A stretch of DNA of 64,000 bases from Epiperipatus broadwayi (GCA_028023455.1 JAQFVV010012476.1:2959820-3023819), one strand, 5' to 3'; positions 21,571 to 33,915 are shown, counted from the stretch's first letter. A program made the numbers and translations. The notes: generated by a model not told the origin, from the letters alone.

Positions 21571-22083
21571 ATCACTATAATTAATCAAAAGGAAAACTAA
21601 GTCTCATGTTCAACAGCCTTTAAACATCAAGTTAATTTTCAATTAATATTCACTGGTTCTAATTATACAAAAATGGTGCCTATTATTTCAAAAATTAAAC
21701 TGCAGAAAGTTTCTAAAAGTGCGTTTATGAGTTTTTATTTGGATTTTTTTTGGAGCATTCTTGAATAAAACTTTTCTAATGTCTTTATATTGTGCTGATA
21801 TGATGTCTACGTTTCACATCCATATAATAAATTGCATAAAATAATAGCTCTATATACTATAATATCAAAATTATTAGACAACTTAAAAAGAAATACCACC
21901 AGAATATTTAGGACATCACTTTTCCATTCCTAATTTCATACTTACTTCAACATTTTTTAATAACTGGGTTTAAACATGTTACATTTAAACAGCAGATATT
22001 TTTTGTAAAAAATCCTTTATTACTCATTAAACTCATTATCTGAGATATTCAAATATTTTTACATGAGTAGTTTCCTCTACACA

Positions 22084-22192
22084 GAGGCAAAACTCTCCAT
22101 ATAGTAGCACCACTCAATCAATGCAAGCAAGATTAATCATTGAATGCAAAAAGTCATACAGGGTGGTGCTACTGTATGGAGAGTTTTGCCTC
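22084..22192. mobile_element. Short palindromic MITE sharing family-B ends
   Basis: The left arm begins 'gaggcaaaactctccatata' and the right arm ends with the complement 'tgtatggagagttttgcctc', each about 35 bases. The flank 'agcataaag..caataatcatgtgatg' matches that of the family-B element at 26122-26185. It looks like the family-B element without its hammerhead interior. Confidence 0.7.
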
Positions 22193-22199
22193 TCGGTAA

Positions 22200-23440
22200 A
22201 CAGCTTGTATAAGCATAAAGAACAATAATCATGTGATGCTTAGTGGTTTATTTTCTTTATCTGCATCATGTGTGGTGATACCATAATTTATTAGTAGTAG
22301 CATGTTGTACAGTGAACAGCGTAACACACATTGATGTAGTGCAGATGTTATTAATACATATATAATATGTACATATTTATACACAATCTAAATAATAATA
22401 ATAATAAAAAAATAATTACAAAAAATAAAATACTTAAATATTTTTGATACATATGGTACAACCATTACCAGCATGTGTTCACAATAAATCACTTAATTGT
22501 TAAGCTTACATCATTGTATGTTGAGATTGGAAAATAGCAAAAATAATTTTAAAACTAAAATTATTGAGTGGACTGAAATAATGATAAGAATATAAAAAAT
22601 AAATGGTTTTGAAATTTTAAAGACTACGTGGGTTAAAAAATAATAAAGGAAGAAATATGTTGGCAAGCAAATTTATTTGGATTTATTGGTTAGGAGACAT
22701 TTATCATCAGTAAAGGAACAACCATGTTTTATCACATTAAATCTGGTGTGAGGAATAAATTTATAATATTATAAATTAGTAGGTAATTACTGATGATAGG
22801 ATTATTAAAAAAAATAATTGAACAAATGTAGAAAAGGCACTCATTAAATATTTAAGTCATATTTTTTCTATTTTTTATGTTTATGCTACATGTTGACTAT
22901 TAAACTAGTGTTGTAAAAAATAAGGAACATGTTTACTTAATTCTTATTTAATAACATTAAGTATTAATTTATACAGTGGGAATTGTTAGACTATTTATAT
23001 ACTTATATATAATAATACTACATTACATTATAAATGATAACAATTAGAATAATAACCATTATTTACAATTAGAACCATAAGGTGAAAAAAAATTATAACG
23101 TAGACTGGCGTGACCTCTTTAAATACCTACATTTCCTTTCTTCACCTTTAGTGAGGATTCTATTGGGTAACTTCTGCAGGGTTGAAGTCCACTCAGCATG
23201 TTTATGCCAAAAGAAGGCACATGATAATTAGCTACAGGTAATTATAGTCCACATACTGTCCTTATAGAAAACTACCTTTCCATTAGTTGTCAGTTCATAA
23301 TTGCCTGCTCAATCTGTTTCTGTTTATTTGTTTACATGTCTTCTTTAACTCTTCCAGTTTTTGATTTATATATACACACACCCAATAGTTTATAAAAAGG
23401 ATATAAAACTAGAGCAAATTCTAGCAATAAAATAAGATAA
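22200..23440. other. AT-rich stretch with no recognisable gene
   Basis: Low-complexity (aat)n patches near 22395. No coding signal. Confidence 0.4.
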
Positions 23441-23449
23441 TCAAATGAT

Positions 23450-23580
23450 TACTTCAGGAGTTCATAATATGTTTAAACACTGGAAGTAACACAGCACAAT
23501 TATGATCCATGGCATTTGAACTTTAGAGTCAGCCATTTTATTACTGTACTAAACCATACCATATTTGATACTACTTATGA
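23450..23580 (-). repeat. tRNA-derived SINE-1 copy
   Basis: Minus strand: 'atggtttagtacagtaataa' (box A), 'tcaaatgccatggatcata' (box B region), 'cactgg/ccagtgtttaaac' and 'tatgaactcc'. Confidence 0.5.
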
Positions 23581-23731
23581 AATTGACTGCAAGAAATGGT
23601 TTATTTTATTTATTTTGGGAATATATAATTATGGAGATAAGAATAGAAGAGTAAATGGATTATAACTTATTATGGAAATAATTATCAGAGATTTTCTTAA
23701 ATTGTTATCTCTTAAATTTTGTAAAAGTTAA

Positions 23732-23780
23732 GAGATGTACTGATGAAGACTGCTGGTCAGTCGAAACTGTAATGAAAAAT
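23732..23780 (+). ncRNA. Family-D hammerhead-like motif
   Basis: Core ctgatga, one extra A, stem II gactg/cagtc (five pairs, loop ctggt), gaaac, then tgta. Stem I pairing could not be made convincing. A related motif lies on the minus strand at 35029-35066. Confidence 0.4.
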
Positions 23781-23789
23781 ATTACAAAG

Positions 23790-25185
23790 GCATAAATAAA
23801 ATTTACTGCACTGTGAAAAGTGAATAAAGTGTATTAAATGATCTTATATATACAATCAATGCACAAAGGGTCAAGAAGTGCTAAAAAAAAATACTTCCAA
23901 AAAAAGATAACATCTTTATGGCTAAGTCATATGCATTAATTGTTGGGTCAGAGTTTTTTTTTGTTTGTGTTTAGAATAGGATTTTCAGACATCAGAAATG
24001 AATAAGTAGATGTCATATGGGATATAGAAAGTTCACACGTTATTTTGGTGAAGTGAAAAATGGAAAATATAACTTGGGCTGTGCAATTTTAAAAGAGGGA
24101 AAGATAATTGATATGAGAATATTAGAAAATAAGAATTTAGGAAATATAATACACAATTTTAAAAAGAGAGAGATAATTGTCACTAGAAGTAATAGAAAGA
24201 ATTTAAAAAACATAGAAATAAAGGTTAATGTCTGCAAAAAGATGGGTTGTTAACGTTTGCAACAGAGGTGAAGGCTGACAGACAGTAATACAAATCATGA
24301 ATATTAAAACTAAAGTTTGGTTAATTCGAGTGAATGATAGGTTTTTGATGACTAATTTCCGGTTTGATTTTTTTGAAAAGGAAATAGTTCTATGAGTAAC
24401 AGCCATTTGCAGCACGTCATATATAAATATGTGTTTTTTTCTTGCTTTATTTATTTTAAAATAAATATTTAACAAAAAATGTAATATGTATATAAACGTT
24501 TGAAACACACGAATATTGCTATAAAATTGAAAAAAAAAAAGGCAGTTTATTATTTAGTCTCAACGCCAAAGGTAAAAGCTTTAATTACTGCCAGAGGTCT
24601 CATATTTTAAATTCCTGCTGGTAATCAAAAAAATAAGAATCAAAACCATATGAGAATAAACAATTCCTTTCATTTTTTAATTTAACTTTTGACACTTCAT
24701 TCCATCAAACTTAGAAAACGCATTGATTATTTTTTTAACATAAATAAACTATTTACACGCATCTAAACAAAGGCTTTTCTAAACATTTATAAATACATAC
24801 AATATGCATTAATAATTATCCAAACCGCAAAATGAATACATGTAAAGTTTTGTGCCCCTCACTAGAATAAATAAATCAAGTAACAACACTCAATCATCAA
24901 CATTGGTATGTGGCTATTAATCCTATCGGATTATATAGTAATTGCTGAAACTTACAAGACTACTTGAATAATATAAATATATAGTGCAATTTTCACCACA
25001 CCACTCTTACAGCAAGGTAAGGTTTGGATTTTCTCCATTTTTAATACATAATAAAGAGGTGCAGTCATAAACATAAGAGAGTAGTGTAGTGAAAATCAAT
25101 TACACTACAGAAATATTCATTAAGTGAATAATTTGTAATCTAATAAATAGCATATAAAAATTATTAATATACTTCCATTAAGTAG
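23790..25185. other. AT-rich stretch with no recognisable gene
   Basis: A 78-codon frame at 24017-24253 is Lys/Asn/Ile-rich with no recognised domain. A 101-codon minus frame at 24203-24508 is similarly uninformative. No gene is called. Confidence 0.35.
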
Positions 25186-25189
25186 TTTG

Positions 25190-25315
25190 TGTCAAAGTTG
25201 TGAGGGCAGTAAGTTGAACACATCAATTAAACTGTAGAAATTGGCTATTGTGATCTGGGCCAACTGATAAGTGCTGGTTCAGCCTGATATATACATCGGC
25301 ACCATACATCTTTTT
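25190..25315 (+). repeat. Subfamily A' repeat with hammerhead-like block
   Basis: 'gtgtcaaagttgtgagggc' then 'ggccaactgataagtgctgg' and 'ttcagcctgatatatacatc'. Stem I strand ccaa is kept and stem II gtgctg/cagc is partly kept, but the core (ctgataa) and gaaa (gata) are mutated. Confidence 0.55.
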
Positions 25316-25885
25316 CCCATGTCTTTGGACAAATTTTTATGATTACACTCCTTCACAAGATGTTAAAAGTGCATAGAAACCAGTCCCAATTTTGTATGAA
25401 AGCAGTTTGTGAAAATTATACTACAGAAATATTATTCATTAAGTCGATAATCTCTGGTTTAATGATTGATGAATACAAATTAATAAAAGGATTACTTGTT
25501 ATACTCCCAAGAACGTTTCACCTTAATCCAGAGTCAACAGTGGTAAACTTGATTAATTAATAGACACCAGATGACATAGTGCTTTAATATTATTATCCTC
25601 ATACTGTTTTTAGGATTTTGTGTTCATTAGTAAAAACCAGAATTCAAGCTGGAACTAAAGCATGTAGTAGCCATTTTTCACTCCTTTTGTACAATTTAAG
25701 CTAATATCTTGAATTTAAAAGACAATAACCTCATATTGATCCCAAGCCCACTCATTTCCACAATTCTTTAGACTTTATACCAAGTAAGTTTCAATATATT
25801 GTAGACATCTTTCTAACTGTAGTCTTTTTCTAATCTTTGGTTAGGGAGTTCAATAATATCAAACAACTTTCTCATATGTTAATTC

Positions 25886-26129
25886 ATAAACAAGGCAAAA
25901 CTCTCTCCATACAGTAGTGCCACCCTGTGCCAACCAGAGTAATCCATGAATGCCAGAGGGCTTGTGCATGAAATCTATATATAATGCCTACTCATCCAAT
26001 ATCCCCAGACTAGTTTCTGGCTTATGGCCTTCATCAGTGAGGAGCTTTGGATCTGAGAGCACTGCACCTAGATCTCTGGTTGGCACAGGGTGGCACTACT
26101 GTATGGAGAGAGTTTTGCCTTGTTTATAA
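25886..26129 (-). mobile_element. Family-B element with ~54-bp terminal inverted repeats
   Basis: Left end 'cataaacaaggcaaaactct' through 'ctgtgccaaccagag'; right end (26073-26129) is its inverted complement. The interior holds one hammerhead motif on the minus strand plus 'ctctggcattcatgg', as in the 11.7-12.5 kb units. No coding capacity. Flanks carry 'gatggtgatcatgtgatg', as at other family-B ends. Confidence 0.8.
26002..26043 (-). ncRNA. Family-B candidate hammerhead ribozyme (best copy)
   Basis: Minus strand: stem I tcctca pairs at all six positions with tgggga (one G·T); core ctgatga (26031-26037); stem II ggc/gcc with loop cataa flanked by an A·A mismatch; gaaac (26013-26017); stem III ac-ta-gt; cleavage triplet gtc (26008-26010). 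All core nucleotides fit the hammerhead consensus. The A·A pair at the base of stem II is non-canonical but conserved in all copies. Confidence 0.7.
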
Positions 26130-26329
26130 ACAATTATGTGCTAGTATAAGAGATGGTGATCATGTGATGTTAATTCATATCTCTTCCAAAACAGTTTTCT
26201 TTATTCTCTTCTGAAATCATCTATTATTGGCTTGAGTAATCAATGACCATTGCATAATGTATTGTTACAATATCTCTATCTTTTAAGTTTTCATTAGTGA
26301 AAACTAGGATTAAAAGCTGGAACAACCAT

Positions 26330-26700
26330 ACTTATGTAATTAGATACCTGCTACTCTTTTATATGATGCAGACTAATATGCTTGAGATGAAACCTATAAA
26401 GAGGCAAAATGAAAATGCTAGATGCATAAGTTCCAGATTTGAATCCTAATATCCATTGATAAAGGCAAAATCTAGAAGTGACTCTAAGAATATGGATATT
26501 ATAGCACACTACTATTGGGTATCGATCGATTACTCAAGATTCCAGTAGATTGCTCTAGCATAGAGTAATGAACCTTCAAAATAAGTGAGAAAGTTATGTG
26601 ATATTACTGCAGGCATTTTTTTTTAGCCAAAGAACATCAAGGGATGAATGTTGTGTATAAAACAGATCTCTAATATATATAAAAATTATCCTCATCTTAT
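26330..26700 (+). repeat. Old family-B-like repeat
   Basis: Ordered similarity to the copies at 27280 and 51600: 'tttgaatcctaat', a decayed 'ttgataaaggc' at the hammerhead position, 'gattactcaag', 'gctctagcatagag' and 'gtgagaaagttatgtgatatt'. Confidence 0.45.
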
Positions 26701-27279
26701 ATCTACATAACTGTTGTGTTTATATTGATTGTACTCCAGAATAATGCTCTGGTTGTTCAATTATAGCACACAATCCAATAAATAAATGTTGAGATATTTA
26801 TTATTATACAATAACACTATACACAAAACATATAGCATGATATAAATAAGTTTAAATATAAGAGATTTGCTTCCATTATGATTGATGAATTGTAAATCCT
26901 TAATTAGTAATGGTACAACTAGCACTTGGTAAGAAATACTGAGGCATCCATTTTGAATTCTGATTCTTCCAACCAATGAATGGCTTGCCTCATATGACTC
27001 TAACTAGCAGCTCCTGCACCATGCTTGAACATGCATCACTGCATCCCACCAAATAATGGACAATGTTATTATCATTTGACATCTGATCGTTGATTGATGT
27101 TGTCTTTCTTTCTCAAATGGACATTCAACTTGTAACCAGATTCCCTTTTTTACTAAAAACAATTGTATCCACCAACCTAGCTGTCCAATTGGCCTGAATA
27201 TGCAATTGCTATTTACTTATTTTCACTGTCATTTCATTGGTTGGTTGTAATATATATGTTCAATCCAAACTTGATAATA

Positions 27280-27640
27280 TTGTAGTTGGACAAATCATGT
27301 TAAGATGAATTCTTAACAATAACTATACAAGTGAGTTAATTAGTTTAGGTCTTAGAATGTTCTAGAATTTTATGTTATTAACTTGAATAGTATAAAAAAA
27401 TAAAAAATAGCCCCAGCTATATAAACACATTAGTTGCAGCTTTGAATCCTAGTCCTCACTGACAAAAATAAATCCAGTACAGAATTATTACAGTATTATA
27501 TTCTCTGGTACTGATTAGTTACTCAAATTAACAGTAGATAGCTCCAGAGTAGGAAGAAGAGAATTGCTTTTGGAACACATAATTAAGTACGTGAGAAAGT
27601 CATGTGATATTGTTAATGGTTTCTTGTTTATATTAAAATA
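27280..27640 (+). repeat. Old family-B-like repeat
   Basis: Same word order: 'gctttgaatcctagtcctca' with 'ctgac', 'gattagttactcaaat', 'agatagctccagagtag', 'gagaaagtcatgtgatatt'. The hammerhead interior is lost. A box B-like 'tttgaatcc' lies about 10 bases upstream of the ctgac relic. Confidence 0.45.
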
Positions 27641-28289
27641 AGTAGTAGCGTTGTGTTTAACACAATTTATTAGTATCTCTGTCACATCCCACCATTTAGA
27701 AATTTTCGTCGCAAAAATAAATCCTGTCATTTTAAATGCATTAGAAACAGGATTGTTTCCTACTTTTGACTTTCATATATTGATTTAAAAACGTATCAAT
27801 TTTACATAAATTGTTTGCAGGATGTTTCCACGCATATAAGATTATAATTTTTACATTAGTACTAATAATTTACATTAACATTAAAAGCTCCTATTTATAA
27901 AATACTTTTCATGTATTTTTATCAAGGGATTGAATAAATTAACAACAATAAATCAAAGTAAATATTACACAGGTATTTTTCTTTTTTAAAAATATTCATT
28001 TGAGATAACTATATTATCATGAAACAGACGTTCTTATATAAAAAGCAGATACAAACAGCAAAATAATTAACCTTATATACTATTATTAATGAATGAAATT
28101 TTAAAACTTTTTGAATCTCATTAAATAGGTCATCACAGTATTCTACACAACAAAATAAGACCTCTTTGCATAAGTTGGAGAACCAGACTCATATTTTTTC
28201 AATAAGTTTTCTTGATTGAATTTCAGAGCCACCTATTGTTAATTTGAGTAATCAATGAATAGGAGCTATAGTAGTGATATAATATTTCC

Positions 28290-28400
28290 ACCCCAGTCCT
28301 GCCACTTCTGATACTAAAAACATCTTATGAACACCTGAGCAATAAAATCAATCTACTACTACTATTACTACTAGCTACTACTATTATTAGTTAAGTTTTA
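28290..28400 (+). repeat. Possible SINE-1 tail fragment
   Basis: 'cttctgatactaaaaacatc' then 'ttatgaacacctgagcaat' resembles the SINE-1 3' part at 54450-54500, followed by an imperfect (tac)n. Confidence 0.3.
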
Positions 28401-28558
28401 AACTGTTTTTTTACATGAAATAAATTATTTATATTATCAAAAATGGAAATAATGAAATCCAATATGTTGTTCTTTCATATAAATCACAACAAATAATAAA
28501 AAGAAGATATAACAGCTAATATAAATATATATTAATCATATTTCTGAAGTCTTTTCAG

Positions 28559-30048
28559 GCACATAGTTTAGTGACCTTTTCAATGTTAATGAACTGTTTT
28601 AATGTTAGCCAATTATCTAGTGATCTATAATGGAAGTAATATAACAACAAAATAAAACATTATTAAAATTAAAATAAAATCTTCAAATATATATATATAT
28701 CCTATATAATTTCAAAAAATCGACTATATAATGTAATAATATACAAAACAAATAATACATATATTATACAACTGGCCAATTGGAAATGAAGGGAAAATTA
28801 TATAAAACAGTATACACCTGGGTCTCATTTTATGCGATAGATAGGTTCCTCAGAAAACATGCGCAAACGAAATCACGCAAAAATAGACATAACTTACATT
28901 GAAAAAGGGGGGATGTGGTATGTGATTTTTCAAAATTTGCATAAAAGCAAAGCACCAATGTAAAATTACTTTAAAATTCGCGCAAAAAAAAAAAAAATAA
29001 GGAAATAAAATATGACTAATAAAAAATTTCAAATTTGAAAAAAATTGATACAAGACAAACTTTTTTAACTATAATATTTAATTTGATTCAAAATAATATA
29101 TTTTATGCATAATTTACAGTACAGTAATTTACATTTTTTTATACATGTTTTAATTATTATTGCTATTTGCCGAAAAACACATTCGTTTGTAAACTGGTAA
29201 AAAATCAAATTTTTCACAAGAGGAAATAAAACTAACGCCAATTTCACACTCATGTTGTATCAATGGTTTTCTGGTGACAACGTAATTAGTAATTAATCTT
29301 TGAGAAGATGATTTTATTAATTGTTTATGAAGCTCGTGATATCCAGACATACAACCATTTAGCTCTCATTGGAATTTAAGAGCACGTTAATGATTAGTGT
29401 CATTAATAAGAAAATAATAATTGATTACGTTCTTTTTTAAAAAGCAAAAACAGAAGGTGATTTAAAATGCAAAATTAACACGCACAATGTTTGAACAAAT
29501 TTACATTATAATCTTGTAAAATTTAATATGTGTATACATAAAATATGGAAATCATGATTTTAATTTCATTATTGCATAGCATCTTACTATTATAAAGCAC
29601 TGAAAATATTGAAATTACTAAAATGAAAGTCGAATTCCAATAATGTGCTATTACTTTCAATATAACGTAAGTGCGCAAAATTTATTATTTAAAGTAATAG
29701 CGCATTATCGGAAATCGACTTCTGGTGAAACACGAATCGCTTAACTTCAAAATCATGTTAAATAAGTCCGCGTAAAAGAGACCCCGGTGTATATAATAAA
29801 TATAACAGACATTTTATTTATATTAAAATATAATATATATTATTTGTTTTGTATATTATATATATAGTCCATTTTTTGAAGTTATATTGGCTATACATGT
29901 GAAGGTTTTATTTTTATTGAGTAATGTTTATTTTGTTAATGTTATTATTTTACTTTCATTATGGAACACTAGATGGTGTTATAAATGTAATAACTGACTA
30001 ACATTAAAATAGATCATTAACATTTGAAAAGGGTACTAAACCATGTGC
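28559..30048. mobile_element. Large foldback element with ~220-bp inverted arms, hosting a second TIR element
   Basis: The left arm (about 28559-28780) is the inverted counterpart of the right arm (about 29820-30048): 'gcacatagtttagtgacctt' against 'gggtactaaaccatgtgc', 'acaacaaaataaaacatt' against 'aatgtttattttgttaatg', and 'atacaaaacaaataat' against 'attatttgttttgtat'. Divergence between the arms is considerable, so it is old. A separate TIR element occupies the loop. Confidence 0.7.
28811..29794. mobile_element. ~1-kb TIR element (possible Tc1/mariner-like MITE)
   Basis: Left end 'tatacacctgggtctcattt' with 'tatgcg'; right end, complemented, 'tatacaccggggtctctttt' with 'acgcg'. A TA dinucleotide at each edge could be the target site. 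Interior minus frames (up to 89 codons) show no transposase motif, so it is non-autonomous or decayed. Confidence 0.6.
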
Positions 30049-30119
30049 AGAAAAAGGCTTATGCATGATTAATATATAGTTATGTTAGCTGTTATGTATG
30101 ATTTTTATTATTTTTTATT

Positions 30120-30350
30120 ACACAAGCAAATATTTTACACATTTGTACTGAGCTCTGATTATATATATATATATGTGGGAGATGAGAATCTGGACCAACT
30201 GATGAGTGCAGGTTTATCTTGAAATAATGGATATTGGTGACTATTTATCTTTTCTACATGTATGTGGTTATGTTAACCAGTGATATGAGATATTATGGAT
30301 AGTTGAAGGGTGTTTGAAAGTCCGAGTTCAAATCCTCTATATTTACATTT
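30120..30350 (+). mobile_element. Solo family-A unit
   Basis: Order as in the other family-A arms: 'ctctgattatatatatat..gtgggagat', hammerhead block, 'gtgactatttatcttttcta' and the tRNA-like end 'tgaaagtccgagttcaaatc'. No inverted partner nearby. Confidence 0.7.
30192..30238 (+). ncRNA. Family-A hammerhead-like motif (stem II decayed)
   Basis: accaa-ctgatga, then a weak stem II, gaaa, and the return strand ttggt. Core and stem I (five pairs) are intact; stem II has lost most pairing. Confidence 0.45.
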
Positions 30351-32680
30351 GTATTGATAAATCATATTAATACACTATTTACAACAATTTATAAAATTAA
30401 TATTTTACAAATTAAAAATCCTATTTTTTACAGAGATGTGGATAAAGATACTGGATAGCATGTAGCTGCAAATATATCTGCTGATGCAATGATCTGATCT
30501 TTTGTTTTAATTTTTGATAATTTGTTTAGAATAATAGATTTTAGTCATTACAATGTTGATTGAAAACAAAATGACATCTCATAATCCAAAAGGTAAAAAT
30601 GAGATATACAATCTCTTTTTAATATTTTCAATCATGAGATTAATTATAGGAATTTGAGGTGAATGATTGCTGAAATTAAATGTTGGTAGATTTGTAGAAT
30701 AGAATTTGTATAGAGCGCTGAACTACTGCAACCAGTACTACTTTTACTACTACTACTATTGTTATTAGTTTTAAAATAAACTTTATTTATGATTATAATG
30801 ATTAGATTACATAGTAATTCTATTGTTTACTAATGAATTATGATACATTTTGAATACATAAGAAATAATTTATAATTAAAAGAATATATTTACAATTAGC
30901 AGAAAATATTTTAAATTGTTATAGATAGAATCCAGTGATTACAGCAATGGTGGAGGTGTCATCTAACTCCATGTGGTTTCAAAATATCAGAGAATGCAAA
31001 AGTTTGATCCAGATTTTAAATTTCCTTTATTATAAAAGAGAGATAATAACTTTCAAGATGTCAGATTGAAACAAAAATGGCATCTTAGAAATCATAAAAT
31101 GTAATAATTCTAATCTTTGGAAATAGGCCTCTGCTTATGCTATTTATTAATATGGAAAATGAGGTGTTGATGATTTGGTAATTGTGCTAATAAGAATATA
31201 TTGTTTGTAGAGCTGACATTGAGCTAGAAAATGGTCTGTACTTTCTTCTTCTCTATAACATAAGAAATAGATTCAATCTACTTTAGCAATTACCCACCTA
31301 CTGGATAAAACGCTATTTATAGGAAGTCTCCTAGATTGGTTTTAATTAAGAAAGTCCAGATATTTTGGCTCATGATACCCAAACTTAATTTAATTATGTG
31401 GCTATTGGAAAAAGTAAATGATACCTCAGGGTTGGGTGGTAGTGTGTCCATTGGCGTTACCTGAATATTACTTTCTATATGTGGATATATTGCTATAAGT
31501 CTTTTGACTTTATTTAGTGCCCTTTGTAGATAAAAGATTGATATGCAATATAATGAGGAATCATTACACCTAGCATGCTTCTGCAAGGCTCTAATGTTAA
31601 TTGCAACTACCCCCCCCCCCCAAATGAGCTTACTACAAATTGGATTTACTTTTTTAATGAAAGAGTAAATTTAGTAATAAATGCATAATAAGTAGTCTTG
31701 GGGAGAAATGAGAATATTAATGAGAGAGATCTTAGCATAAACATATAGATATGCCTAGGATAAGGAATTGATAATATTATCAATAAAAATTATTTTAAAT
31801 TTCAGATCTTAATGCAATTACTGAAGATAGATTGGAAAACCTAAAAGTGTCTGTGGTGGTGTAATAAATAAAGAGGATATAGTATTGTCTGTGAATATAT
31901 ACCATGGACTTATTATTGTTACGTCTGAGATGATATTTGCTTACGTATTATTGTTCGAGCATGTTTACAAGCTTGAGTAGATGTTTTTTGGATGATACGA
32001 TAATGATTAAATGATCCATTTAAGCGATATGATTAATAGTTTGGTTTAGAATAGAAATATACATTTCTCGAAGTTGATTTTCTATTTTTTTTTTAAATAA
32101 TGGATTTATTTATGAAGAGAAGTGATCTGAGGAGAGATCCCTGAAGTATAGATTGATGTGAACTGATATCATTTAACATAATATGTATTTGCCTAATTAG
32201 CAATAAATTGGATAATATAAAATTAAAGAAATTTTATGTTTTTTCAGTATGTGTAATAGATCAATTCTGGGACAGAGAGAAATGCGCAATTTTGTCCAAC
32301 TGCACAGCTTATAGGACCTGCTTTCATTAATTGTCTTATATTATTGATTATAATCTTAAATAGGGCAATTGAAGCAGAAGTCAATGATCCTTTTTAAAAA
32401 TTGGAAATAAGAGATCAATGGAAGGAAATTATGTTGAATCCTATCTTTTATAACGGATTCTATATTCTTGATTAATATAGGAGTCTTTGAGATGTGTTTT
32501 AAATTATTAAAAATTGAAGGTATAATATTTTTTTAAAGAAAAGATACCATCAAAACTGAATATAATTGATCTATTCTATGAATTTGAACTGCAAGATGAA
32601 ATAGGAGATTTTGTATAATGGGAATTATAAAATGAATGCACTAAATAATAACCTGGATGAATGCTATTTGGAAAGAATTT
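30350..32680. other. AT-rich stretch with no recognisable gene
   Basis: Over 2.3 kb without a recognised coding region or repeat, except a poly-C run at about 31610-31621. An 89-codon minus frame at 31317-31586 has no known motif. Confidence 0.4.
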
Positions 32681-32873
32681 AAGGTTGTTTTCTCATCCCT
32701 GGTGTTCACCACAGGATGGCGTTGATGCTGATCAAAAACATATACATATAATGATTCCAGGCCGGACCTAAATGATCGATTTGATATAAAAAGATCTGAT
32801 TTCTTAAATTTGTAATAAAATATTCTACTAACTAATACTATTATATGATGTTAGTTTTTTCATTTTTGTAAAT

Positions 32874-33380
32874 GTTTATTAATCTTATCTTGTTTTTGAG
32901 TTTGTGGATGGGTGTCTTTAAAGTTACGGTGTTTTTCTAATTTTTTTTTTTTTTTTTGACTTTACGTGTGTCTTTTTAAAGTTACGGTCTTTTTTTTTTT
33001 GCAAGAGTAAATCAATAATTTTATTCAAAAGCAAGACGTAATAAGTAAATGTTTATTAATCTTATCTTGTTTTTGAGTTTGTGTGTGTGTCTTTAAAGTT
33101 ACGGGGCTTTTTTGAATTTTTTTTTTTTTTGGACTTTATATGTGTCTTTTTAAAGTTACGGTATTTTTTTTTGCAAGGGTAAATCAATAATTTGATTCAA
33201 AAGCAAGACATAATAAGTCAATGTTTATTAATCTTAGATTGTTTTTTAGTTTGTGTGTGTGTGTCTTTAAAGTTATGGGGCTTATTCTCATTTTTTTGGA
33301 CTTTATGTGTGTCTTTTTTTTAAAGTTACGGTATTTTTGGTCAAGAGTAAATCAATCATTTTATTAAAAAAGCAAGACGT
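32874..33380. repeat. ~175-bp tandem repeat, three units
   Basis: Units start 'gtttattaatctta' at 32874, 33051 and 33223. Each contains 'gtctttaaagttacggtg'-like words twice, poly-T runs and 'aagagtaaatcaataattt', and ends 'aaaagcaagacgtaat'. Confidence 0.9.
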
Positions 33381-33439
33381 AATTCTAAATCTATCAAAAG
33401 TAATGTAATTTATATACTACAATTTAGAATTGATACCCA

Positions 33440-33915
33440 ACTACTATTAGTAAGGACCGTCATTGAAAGACTCAATTGAAAAATGATGCCCGACTAATTT
33501 CCGTTTTCTTTTTTTGGCAGTAATGAATCAGAAAGTGGGTTGTTTTTGTTAAGTCTGCTATATAAAAACGGTACCGTATTGAAATACTAAATTTAAAAAT
33601 GATAGCCAACCAATTTGCGTTTCTTTTGACAGTAATTAATCAGAAAGTGGGTTTCTTTTTTTTTTTTGGTAAATCTTGTGTATATATAAAAACAAACAAA
33701 CCGTAATTCAAACACTCCATTGAAAAAATCAAACCCCATTGAATTTGCTTTTTTTTAATAACAGTAATTAATCAGAAACTGGGTTGTTTTTGTTAGTGTG
33801 TAGATATAAAAACTAATTTTATTTTGAAATAATAAATATAACAAAAAAAAAAAATAATACCCAACTAATTTTATTTTTTGGACTAATAATTAGACACTGG
33901 GTTGTTTTTGTTTGT
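33440..33915. repeat. ~115-125-bp degenerate tandem repeat, four units
   Basis: Each unit carries 'cagtaattaatcagaaagtg' followed by 'ggttgtttttgttag..tatataaaaac' and 'attgaaaaatgatacccaac'. Units lie around 33523, 33635, 33765 and 33885. Confidence 0.8.

Noticed and set aside
24017-24253. 78-codon Lys/Ile/Asn-rich frame as a small gene
   Set aside because: AT-rich chance frame with no motif; overlapped by an equally long antisense frame.
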